Positions 1-5,452 of a stretch of 6,174 bases of DNA are shown piece by piece. Both the position numbers and the translations under genes were made by a program. Below the pieces are notes generated by a model. That model was not told the origin of the DNA. It searched no databases and saw only the letters and a program-made list of their open reading frames with translations. The stretch is from the NCBI GenBank assembly GCA_021774205.1, contig JAJFJI010000210.1, positions 1-6,174 of the forward strand. Direction: 5' to 3'. The DNA comes from Nitrosomonas sp. Its GTDB lineage: Bacteria > Pseudomonadota > Gammaproteobacteria > Burkholderiales > Nitrosomonadaceae. The first letter of the stretch is position 1, and the number at the start of each line of letters is the position of its first letter.

Positions 1-142
1 GCCCATTCAACTTACCCTGGAATCCGCCATAGAATTTATTGCCGATGATGAGTTGGTGGAGATTACGCCTAAAACGATTCGTATTCGCAAACGTTTTCTT
101 CTCGAGCATGAACGTAAGCGGGCCTCACGCGCGGCGGCCTAG
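1..142 (+). CDS. typA: 3' end of TypA/BipA ribosome-associated translational GTPase (partial)
   Basis: The frame beginning at base 2 gives 46 residues and a TAG stop at 140-142. It contains the signature C-terminal stretch EFIADDELVEITPK followed by a basic tail (IRIRKRFLLEHERKRASR). This is the conserved C-terminal end of TypA/BipA, a GTPase of the EF-G/LepA superfamily that binds the ribosome and is needed for growth under cold or other stress. Only this tail is present; the GTPase and EF-G-like domains lie upstream of the window. The tail ends in a short alanine run, and I see no frameshift. No obvious rho-independent terminator follows, and a decayed DsbA-family gene starts 10 nt downstream, so the two may once have been co-transcribed. 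Identification rests on recognising the motif. Confidence 0.93.
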   Translation, partial: PIQLTLESAIEFIADDELVEITPKTIRIRKRFLLEHERKRASRAAA

Positions 143-152
143 TTCATAGGTG

Positions 153-392
153 GTGAATGATGAAAAGGTTTGGTATGTTGCGGATCCCATGTGCTCATAA
201 AGTGGAGAGTTTGAGCCGATTATTGAGAAAATCCGTAAACGTTATTCTGGCCGACTGAATTTCGGGTTATTGCTGGGTGGTCTATGGCCAGGTACCAAAG
301 AACCAATTGTGCCAACACTACCTGAAGGTTTCATCTATGACACCAAGATAGCTTGCCGAGCAGTAGTCAGTGCTTCCATTAAATCCTGCTAG
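153..392 (+). pseudogene. Decayed DsbA-family (FrnE-like) thiol oxidoreductase
   Basis: Read from GTG at 153, the frame gives VNDEKVWYVADPMCS, a TAA at 198-200, then in the same frame PIIEKIRKRYSG, LLLGGLWPGT, EGFIYDT and ACRAVVSAS, ending at TAG 390-392. These blocks match in order the N-terminal half of the DsbA-like family whose active site reads PMCSWCWGF. Here the codons for W-C-W-G are replaced by stop-S-G-E with no change in length, so the second catalytic cysteine is gone. Between GTKEPIV and LPEGF the usual helical insert, estimated at 25-30 residues, is missing, which indicates an internal deletion. Near 382 an extra A appears to shift the frame: dropping it gives INPA, the expected continuation, and this then runs into a stop. 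No C-terminal thioredoxin-fold half is recognisable. The gene is dead; its intact form would probably have been a cytoplasmic oxidoreductase. Confidence 0.85.
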
Positions 393-557
393 TGAAGTAT
401 GACGACTGGTACCGTTTTTTTCGGCAGTGAGCATCCATTCCAGCGCCATGAGAATCAACATACATCACGTGTATTGACCATCGAGCATAGTTGTATATTT
501 AGCCTAAATAAACAATTTACACTAAAGTTCTCTGGAAGAAAAAATTCGGTAGCTAGG
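393..557. other. Gap between DsbA remnant and CBS gene, no convincing gene
   Basis: This is the 3' side of both neighbours, since the DsbA remnant reads right and the CBS gene reads left. A 55-codon plus-strand ORF (399-566) exists, but it has no Shine-Dalgarno, runs into the end of the CBS gene and shows no recognisable motif beyond its first six residues. A T7 run lies at 415-421 without a clear preceding stem. The one ordered element is the palindrome at 496-510. Confidence 0.5.
496..510. repeat. 15-bp perfect palindrome TATTTAGCCTAAATA
   Basis: Two 7-bp arms (TATTTAG / CTAAATA) flank a single central C. With only one spacer base it cannot fold as a full-length hairpin, so if functional it is more likely a protein-binding dyad. 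It lies about 48 nt beyond the stop of the CBS gene. No gene starts beside it, so its role is unknown and chance is possible. Confidence 0.4.
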
Positions 558-1145
558 CTAATTTGAAATTAATGTTGCTTCAATTTCTGCAAAGGTTTTG
601 GCTACTTCTGTGATCGGGATGTTTTTGCCCAACTGTTTCTCAATTTGTGTCAACGAGAAGATTCCACATATCAATGGATCACCCTGGTCATTCCTTTCAA
701 TCACCAGGGTATGTTGCCGCCCAGCATCACGCAGGCTGGCGACAATATGACCAACTTTAGCACGCCGCACTTCATCGATGGAAATTGCTTCTAGTTTGCT
801 GAGTGACGTCATAATATCAGAGACCAGAATCTCATGGTGTTTTACATGTCGCTCTTGATTGAAACGTAATGGTTTTTCACCGAGGATATCCGTTGCGGTG
901 ATTATTCCTTGAAGAACATGATCCTCGTTTAATACAAACAATGAACGCACGCCCCGCTGCTTCATATACAAATTAGCAGAGTCAATGGTGGCCTGAGGTT
1001 CAATAGAAGCAACATGAATAACCCGCAAATCAGTCATGATATCTATCGCCGGTGAGTCAAATGCTACCGATTTGGGCGGATCTTGTTGAAAAATTCGAAC
1101 AGCGCCTGTTAAGCGCTGCGTAGTAAGCACATGATATTCAGTCAT
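558..1145 (-). CDS. Two-CBS-domain protein, putative nucleotide-sensing regulator
   Basis: A 195-residue soluble protein with no signal peptide or membrane segment. It carries a tandem CBS pair (Bateman module). The first repeat spans about residues 36-90 (IMTDLRVIHV ... VLQGIITATDIL) and the second about 110-172 (SDIMTSLSKLEAIS ... LICGIFSLTQIEKQLG). Each has the usual IMT opening and a closing G-I-[IF] strand followed by a helix. CBS pairs usually bind adenosine ligands such as AMP, ATP or SAM and control a partner. Here no enzymatic or transporter domain is fused, so the partner must be another protein. About 35 N-terminal residues and a 20-residue C-terminal helical tail are not part of the pair. 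The ATG is supported by a strong Shine-Dalgarno (GGGGAGGG on the minus strand, 9-nt spacing) and an upstream promoter candidate. The gene is intact between two pseudogenes and appears monocistronic. Its specific function is not recognisable. Confidence 0.92.
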   Translation of the reverse strand: MTEYHVLTTQRLTGAVRIFQQDPPKSVAFDSPAIDIMTDLRVIHVASIEPQATIDSANLYMKQRGVRSLFVLNEDHVLQGIITATDILGEKPLRFNQERHVKHHEILVSDIMTSLSKLEAISIDEVRRAKVGHIVASLRDAGRQHTLVIERNDQGDPLICGIFSLTQIEKQLGKNIPITEVAKTFAEIEATLISN

Positions 1146-1154
1146 AATAAATAA

Positions 1155-1162
1155 CCCTCCCC
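1155..1162 (-). promoter_or_regulatory. Strong Shine-Dalgarno of the CBS-domain gene
   Basis: The minus strand reads GGGGAGGG, 9 nt upstream of the ATG at 1145-1143. This fixes the start of the CBS gene. It is the best ribosome binding site in the window. Confidence 0.75.
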
Positions 1163-1205
1163 TCTCTAGGTGGATAAGTGCACAAAATTGAAAAGGACTA
1201 GCACT

Positions 1206-1223
1206 CCGAAATATTCACTTCGG
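1206..1223 (-). promoter_or_regulatory. Small hairpin in the CBS-gene 5' leader
   Basis: The arms CCGAA (1206-1210) and TTCGG (1219-1223) enclose an 8-nt loop, just downstream of the predicted -10 box on the minus strand. It would form at or near the 5' end of the transcript and might stabilise the mRNA. It is only 5 bp, so weak. Confidence 0.3.
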
Positions 1224-1224
1224 T

Positions 1225-1253
1225 ACTCTACTCTCATAAAAATAATGGGTCAA
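1225..1253 (-). promoter_or_regulatory. Sigma-70-like promoter candidate for the CBS-domain gene
   Basis: On the minus strand TTGACC (1253-1248) is followed after exactly 17 nt by TAGAGT (1230-1225). That is five of six matches to the -35 consensus and four of six to the -10 consensus, at the optimal spacing. The predicted transcript starts near 1218, giving a leader of roughly 70 nt before the ATG. The position and orientation suit the CBS gene and no other. Confidence 0.5.
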
Positions 1254-1259
1254 TACCTA

Positions 1260-1279
1260 TTGATATAGTATGGTATCAA
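1260..1279. promoter_or_regulatory. Dyad TTGATA-N8-TATCAA upstream of the CBS promoter
   Basis: A perfect 6-bp inverted repeat with an 8-bp spacer (arms 1260-1265 and 1274-1279) ends 6 bp upstream of the proposed -35 box. The 20-bp span suits a dimeric helix-turn-helix regulator. The location suggests an activator site, or an upstream operator. This is inference only. Confidence 0.35.
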
Positions 1280-1402
1280 CGAGATAAATTGTCTTCTCCG
1301 TAATTCGATAATCATGTTCGCGGTCGGTTCTGCTCATTAGTTTTAGCAGTTTACCCCGACGTCATACCTCACTACCTGCCGCTGTGATAATAACTCTCTG
1401 TG

Positions 1403-1833
1403 CTAAGGAACCAGTGCTAGGCGACTATCCCGTTCAGGCGGTACATCGGCCAATACCACCAATTCACCCGCCTCGATCACATCCTCAAACTCTTTCAGTT
1501 GTCGACTACCAACGTTCATCCCTACCATACCGCCTTACCACGCACCAAGATCCGCCCCTGCGAGTGTGGTCGCCAACAGGACACCACCTGCGATGATCGT
1601 CGATGCAGGTGGCAGAGCAACCGCAACCAACCCTGCCAGCAGACCGGTTACTCGCCGAGCGTTAACCCTTGTTCCACTGCCGGAATAAAATCGCTCTTCT
1701 GACAAATCTTCAAACCGTGTGCTACGCTTGGCTACCACGTGAATGTATTTCTCTTCTATACGTGCCAGTAGCAGATCATCAACAATTTTTTGTGGGGTAG
1801 TAATCTCTGGAGCAAAAAATGAATTCGCTTCAT
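1403..1833 (-). pseudogene. Decayed glycine-rich DUF1269-like membrane protein
   Basis: On the minus strand, ATG at 1833-1831 has a Shine-Dalgarno GAGAGG 7 nt upstream (1841-1846) and starts MKRIHF. A run of six T (1814-1819) then leaves the frame one base short. With one more T it would read on as FFAPEITTPQKIVDDLLLA, RIEEKYIHVVAKRS, then a hydrophobic glycine/alanine-rich segment (TGLLAGLVAVALPPA ... IIAGGVLLATTLAGADLGAW). A TAA follows at 1537-1535. The same frame then continues with GMVGMNVGSRQLKEFEDVIE, AGELVVLADVPPER, and ends at TAG 1405-1403. This order (N-terminal alpha/beta part, glycine-rich membrane hairpin, KEFEDVIEAGE block, short acidic end) is that of small DUF1269-type inner-membrane proteins of unknown role. 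The last part diverges from what I expect and is probably truncated. Two independent lesions make it a pseudogene. The glycine-rich part alone is an open stretch of about 67 codons and could be mistaken for a small gene. Confidence 0.8.
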
Positions 1834-1917
1834 GATAAGACCTCTCGAACAGATAAATAACAAAACGATCCTCAACGGATATTAAATTTCGCTTAATTTT
1901 TCCTCTCTTTTTTGTGT

Positions 1918-1938
1918 TTCCTTAATGGACAGAAGGAA
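1918..1938 (+). promoter_or_regulatory. Hairpin covering the leader-ORF Shine-Dalgarno
   Basis: TTCCTT (1918-1923) can pair perfectly with AAGGAA (1933-1938) across a 9-nt loop. The right arm is the Shine-Dalgarno of the 10-codon ORF at 1944, so folding would hide it. The stem is short and mostly A-U, so it would be marginally stable. It lies in the leader of the three-gene operon, just after a T-rich stretch. Confidence 0.4.
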
Positions 1939-1943
1939 TTAAC

Positions 1944-1976
1944 ATGCCAGAATTTGAAATGCCATTATTATTTTAA
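1944..1976 (+). CDS. Possible 10-codon leader peptide of the porin/DGC operon
   Basis: ATG at 1944 opens MPEFEMPLLF and stops at TAA 1974-1976. It has a near-ideal Shine-Dalgarno (AAGGAA, 5-nt spacing), better than any of the three downstream genes. The stop lies 2 nt before an in-frame TTG of the porin frame (1979) and 80 nt before the preferred porin ATG (2057). The peptide has no run of a single amino acid that would suggest classical attenuation. It may be a translated uORF controlling the operon by coupling or hairpin melting. Equally it may be a remnant or chance; expression is unproven. Confidence 0.35.
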   Translation: MPEFEMPLLF

Positions 1977-2056
1977 ATTTGGGCATAAAACTAAGAAAGG
2001 CTTTTTATAAAGAAGATACTTTTCAAGCTGATTCTTGGTGTCACTTGAATAAATTA

Positions 2057-3298
2057 ATGCGAATATTTATCCGCCCTTTACTATTATTGTTGCTAATTTT
2101 CCCTTGTATACAGGTTGTTAGCGCATTCGATTTGATAAGTGAACGAGTTCGAGTAAGTGGATTTGGAACATTTGGTGTTACTTCTGCTGGTAAGAAACAA
2201 TTTGGCTACCATAAAGAACTTAACCACGATGCACTGTTTGGAGAGGTTTCGGTATTTGCCGATTCTGTCTTTGGATTACAACTTGATGCAAATCTTTTAC
2301 CCAATCTCAGCGCAACAATTCAAGCCATTGCAGAAGAAAGAGTCCAATATGATTTTAATAATATTGTTGACTGGGCCTATCTAAGTTATCAGGTAACACC
2401 AAATACAGTAGTCCGAGCTGGGCGCATGGGCATTGATCTGTTCATGCTTTCAGAATACAGAAATGTAGGATTTGCGTATCTATGGACACACCCTGTTGTT
2501 GAATTCTACACACCTATTTCTCTAAGTCATTATGATGGATTTGACCTTAAATACACACACAAAATCACACCCGGTTATCTTGAATTCAAAGTATATGGTG
2601 GTCAGACAGGTTCAGATATTAAAGTCAGCAGAGGTGATCTTAACTTAAGAATGCGCCCTTTTCTGGGAGCAAATGCCACATTTGAGTCAGATGATTGGAA
2701 AGTTCGTTTAGTTTACGCAACAACTGAAGTTTCTTCTATACGCAGCCGACTTGATCAATTATTAGGCACACTGAACAGCATACCTCAATCTATATGGCCT
2801 CAAGCAACAACATTATCGGACATACTGGATGGTGTCAATGAACGTGCCAGCTTTTACTCAGCCGGATTTGCTTATGACAATAATAAATGGCTAATTCAAT
2901 CTGAATTTGCACTTATGGCATCCGATTGGCCAAGCGTTAATATGACAAATGGTTATCTGAGCATCGGCCGGCGAATAGGTCCAGTTGCCTTCTACACCAT
3001 AGGCGCTTACGCAAAATCACGGGACAGCCTGACTAAGGTTACCTCACCTTTAATATCATCTCCAGCGCTAAATCAGCTCCAAACAATTACCCAGAATGTG
3101 TTGAATGCTCCTCGTATTAATCAAAATTCCATTTCATTAGGTCTACGTTGGGATTTACATTCCCAAATCGCTTTAAAGGCTCAATGGGATCACACCTGGG
3201 TAAGAAAACATGGTGGCGGATTACTGATTCTAAAAGAACCGCTTGAGAAAGATATTACGTTAAATACTTTTAGCCTAAATCTCAATTTCGTATTTTAA
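2057..3298 (+). CDS. Outer-membrane porin-like beta-barrel protein
   Basis: A 413-residue protein. The Sec signal peptide runs to about residue 23 (MRIFIRP, six leucines, then QVVSA before FDL). The mature part has alternating hydrophobic/aromatic strands (for example VRVSGFGTFGV near the N-terminus, LEFKVYGGQ, ASFYSAGFAYD) and a last strand TFSLNLNFVF ending in phenylalanine, the usual beta-barrel assembly signal. Conserved-looking landmarks are AGRMG (from 121) with LFMLSEYRNVG after it, and LSHYDGFDLKY (HYDG at 158-161). The size suits a 16-18-strand porin; the substrate is unknown. ATG 2057 is chosen because it places the signal peptide at the N-terminus, though it has no clear Shine-Dalgarno. 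An in-frame TTG at 1979 would add 26 charged residues before the signal peptide, which is unlikely but possible. The next gene starts 2 nt after the stop. I infer a role as the outer-membrane part of the signalling module downstream; a plain anion channel is the alternative. Confidence 0.85.
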   Translation: MRIFIRPLLLLLLIFPCIQVVSAFDLISERVRVSGFGTFGVTSAGKKQFGYHKELNHDALFGEVSVFADSVFGLQLDANLLPNLSATIQAIAEERVQYDFNNIVDWAYLSYQVTPNTVVRAGRMGIDLFMLSEYRNVGFAYLWTHPVVEFYTPISLSHYDGFDLKYTHKITPGYLEFKVYGGQTGSDIKVSRGDLNLRMRPFLGANATFESDDWKVRLVYATTEVSSIRSRLDQLLGTLNSIPQSIWPQATTLSDILDGVNERASFYSAGFAYDNNKWLIQSEFALMASDWPSVNMTNGYLSIGRRIGPVAFYTIGAYAKSRDSLTKVTSPLISSPALNQLQTITQNVLNAPRINQNSISLGLRWDLHSQIALKAQWDHTWVRKHGGGLLILKEPLEKDITLNTFSLNLNFVF

Positions 3299-3300
3299 CT

Positions 3301-3741
3301 ATGCGACGTTTGATTATTTCAGCTAAGTTAGTACTTATATTTATCGTATTATTACCGATACAGGTTAATGCAGATATTGTAGTTATTTTGAATCCATCAA
3401 GCGGCATAAATGAATTGACTAGACTTCAAGTTGTTGACATCTATATGGGGCGTAAAGTGACAATGCCAAATGGTAAATTATTTGTACCCTATGGCCACCC
3501 GACAAATTCAGCCATTCGTGCCAATTTTTATAAAAAACTTATTGGAAAGTCAGCTGCTTCTGTTAATGCTTATTGGGCCAGATTAATATTTACTGGCCGT
3601 GCATCTCCACCCAAGATGGCGCCAGATGGTTTAAAAATGGCAGAAATCATTGAAACTAATCCTAACACGATTGGTTACATTAATATTAATGACTTAAATG
3701 ATCGTGTAAATGTTGTTTTTAGATTTGGCCCGGATGAATAA
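3301..3741 (+). CDS. Short PstS-like periplasmic binding protein
   Basis: A 146-residue protein with a signal peptide to about residue 24 (VNA before DIVV), giving a mature protein near 122 residues. Its blocks match the short single-lobe family annotated as phosphate ABC transporter substrate-binding protein: NPSSGINELTRLQVVDIYMG (31-50), a conserved R73 with FYKKLIGKS (76-84), YWARLIFTGRASPPK (91-105) and the C-terminal PNTIGYI (121-127). Full PstS proteins have two lobes and about 300 residues, and bind phosphate through an SGT-R type loop. Here the equivalent region reads PTNSAIRANF, so phosphate binding cannot be assumed. No permease or ATPase gene is nearby, which argues against transport. 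It starts 2 nt after the porin stop without its own Shine-Dalgarno and overlaps the cyclase gene by 8 nt, indicating translational coupling. I infer that it senses a ligand or stress and contacts the cyclase's periplasmic domain. Confidence 0.87.
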   Translation: MRRLIISAKLVLIFIVLLPIQVNADIVVILNPSSGINELTRLQVVDIYMGRKVTMPNGKLFVPYGHPTNSAIRANFYKKLIGKSAASVNAYWARLIFTGRASPPKMAPDGLKMAEIIETNPNTIGYININDLNDRVNVVFRFGPDE

Positions 3742-5323
3742 TAAAATACATTTACGTGTTACTCGTATAGTTTTGTTAAGCGCTAGTGCTTTTGCAGTTG
3801 TGGTGTCATTTACTTCCTATTTTTACACGAAATCTGTTGAGCAGAAAATAATGGAAAATGCGCTAGGACAACTGTTTTCCACTGTTAAACATCCAGCACA
3901 AATTGCTGCATATCTTGATAATGAAGAGCTTGCATCAGAAGTAGTTGAGAGCTTATTAAATAACGATATTGTTGCCGGATCAATTCTAACAAGCAAAACT
4001 GGACTGAATGTTGTAGCAAAGACTAAATTTACCGAGCTTAATAACTCATTAAGCTACCCGCTTTCAGATCCTTTTACACCATCTGAATTGGTTGGCGAAA
4101 TAAATATTCAGCCCAATCAGGTTTTATTACATGAACGTGTAAAAGCATCTGCATTAGAAAAAGTATTAATTTTAATTATACAAATTTTAGTTATCACTGT
4201 ATTGATTTTGACTTTGTTGCGACGGGCTCTAACCGATCCTATTCAGTCAATAGCTGCCAATCTTCACAATATAGTCCCAGGTGACGACTCCAACCTTAAG
4301 TGTCCCTTTGGGCATGAAAGAGATGAAATCGGTAATTTGGTTTCTGATATTAATAAATTATTAGTATCCACCCGAGAAACTATAAAACAAGAACGGCTCT
4401 TACGCAGCCGAATTGAAAGCCTGGAAAAACATTTTCGATTGATTTTTGAGCGTGCAAGCGCGGGTATTTTTTTATTGGATAACAAGTTAAATTTAACCTC
4501 GGTCAATCAAGCTTTCAAGAAAATTGCTGGAATTGCATTGGAAGAAAGACGAGTAAAAAAACAAAATGCATATTTACCCGAATTTTTTTTTGACCCAGAT
4601 ATTGTGCATGATTTATTACAAGATGTGCTGAAAAATGACAAGAAAACTGCCTGCGATTTAAGATTGGGAACGCTTATTACGCACGAAGAACGTTGGTTGC
4701 ATTGTTTGTTTTCAACTGTAAAAAATGATGAAGGTGAAAACTTAATAGAAGGCTTGGTTGTTGACGTTACAGAACGGACTTTCCAAATGGAAAAGATTCT
4801 TTTTGAATCTGAACATGACACTTTGACTAAACTGTTTAACAGACGGGCTGGTGAGCAATTGCTTAATATGATGTTAAGTAACGCCAAAAAAAATAATGGG
4901 CAGCTTGCTTTGCTACTCATTGATCTAGATGGCTTCAAATTAATCAATGATAATTATGGACATGATGCAGGAGACAAAGTATTGGTTGAAATTTCTCGTA
5001 GAATGCAAGCAACTATACGTAAGGAAGATGTGCTCATTCGCATGGGTGGAGACGAATTTATCGTTATTTTTATACCAAAAGAAGGAAGTTCTGATGAAAT
5101 CAACTTATTTGTTAATAAGCTCCATAAGCAATTTGATGCAGAAATCGAGATTAATTCAATGCGTAAATCAAAAATTGGCTCTAGTATTGGTATTGCTTTA
5201 TATCCACAAGATGGCAACGAAGTAGAAGAGCTTCTTGTAAAAGCAGATATTGCAATGTATCAAGCGAAGAAAAATGGCAAAAATTGTTTTTCCTATTTTA
5301 ACTCAGCTTGTTCTTTCAAATAA
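3734..5323 (+). CDS. Membrane diguanylate cyclase: CHASE8-like, HAMP, PAS, GGDEF
   Basis: A 529-residue inner-membrane enzyme making c-di-GMP from two GTP. TM1 is about residues 12-31; the periplasmic region about 32-142 (containing YLDNEELASEVVESLL and a following strand, reminiscent of the CHASE8 domain of YfiN); TM2 about 144-162. HAMP is about 163-215, with the DPI proline at 169 and DEIGNL at 197-202. A connecting helix (RLLRSRIESLEKHF) leads to PAS at about 230-350 (AGIFLLDNKLNLTSVNQAF ... VVDVTERT). GGDEF starts near 357 (EHDTLTKLFNRR) with the active-site loop GGDEF at 438-442 and an inhibitory I-site RKED at 429-432, five residues upstream. IDLDGFK and the canonical GGDEF glutamate supply metal ligands, so the enzyme should be active and product-inhibited. 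There is no EAL domain. ATG 3734 is chosen because an earlier in-frame TTG at 3710 adds only 8 residues, while this ATG overlaps the stop of the binding-protein gene by 8 nt. A T9 tract lies in the PAS coding part. Confidence 0.96.
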   Translation: MNNKIHLRVTRIVLLSASAFAVVVSFTSYFYTKSVEQKIMENALGQLFSTVKHPAQIAAYLDNEELASEVVESLLNNDIVAGSILTSKTGLNVVAKTKFTELNNSLSYPLSDPFTPSELVGEINIQPNQVLLHERVKASALEKVLILIIQILVITVLILTLLRRALTDPIQSIAANLHNIVPGDDSNLKCPFGHERDEIGNLVSDINKLLVSTRETIKQERLLRSRIESLEKHFRLIFERASAGIFLLDNKLNLTSVNQAFKKIAGIALEERRVKKQNAYLPEFFFDPDIVHDLLQDVLKNDKKTACDLRLGTLITHEERWLHCLFSTVKNDEGENLIEGLVVDVTERTFQMEKILFESEHDTLTKLFNRRAGEQLLNMMLSNAKKNNGQLALLLIDLDGFKLINDNYGHDAGDKVLVEISRRMQATIRKEDVLIRMGGDEFIVIFIPKEGSSDEINLFVNKLHKQFDAEIEINSMRKSKIGSSIGIALYPQDGNEVEELLVKADIAMYQAKKNGKNCFSYFNSACSFK

Positions 5324-5452
5324 TTCAAACTTTCACCAATAAGTAATATCAACTTTCCCCCCAATAACAAAAAAATTAAATAATAAAAATTATCGGGTAA
5401 TTATCTGTGTAATAAAGCCTAAACTTATTGAGGATTGGGTGCTGTAGCGAAA
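5324..5452. other. Convergent AT-rich gap between DGC and GST-like gene
   Basis: This is the 3' region of two converging genes. The only fold I see is AATTA-TCGGG-TAATT (5388-5402), five A-U pairs with no T tract after it, so it is too weak to call a terminator. No ORF, repeat or RNA gene is visible. Confidence 0.5.

Noticed and set aside
399..566. A 55-codon plus-strand ORF beginning MTTGTV, which resembles the start of cold-shock proteins.
   Set aside because: Only the first six residues resemble CspA; no RNA-binding motif follows, there is no Shine-Dalgarno, and it overlaps the end of the CBS gene on the other strand.
1330..1349. Hairpin CTGCT-N10-AGCAG as a terminator.
   Set aside because: It has only five base pairs and a 10-nt loop, and only three T follow on the plus strand and none on the minus strand, where the pseudogene would need it.
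1384..1702. Two overlapping plus-strand ORFs of 70 and 67 codons.
   Set aside because: They are antisense to the DUF1269-like pseudogene, whose homology explains the open frames; their products are proline/arginine-rich and unlike any family I know.
1535..1738. A minus-strand 67-residue glycine-rich protein taken as an intact small membrane protein.
   Set aside because: It is the middle piece of the DUF1269-like pseudogene; homology continues on both sides past its GTG start and its stop.
4264..5225. Several antisense or out-of-frame ORFs of 80-146 codons within the cyclase gene.
   Set aside because: They are shadows of the strongly supported cyclase frame and carry no recognisable motif.
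5388..5402. AATTA-TCGGG-TAATT as a bidirectional terminator between the converging genes.
   Set aside because: It has only five A-U pairs, and no adequate T tract follows in either direction.
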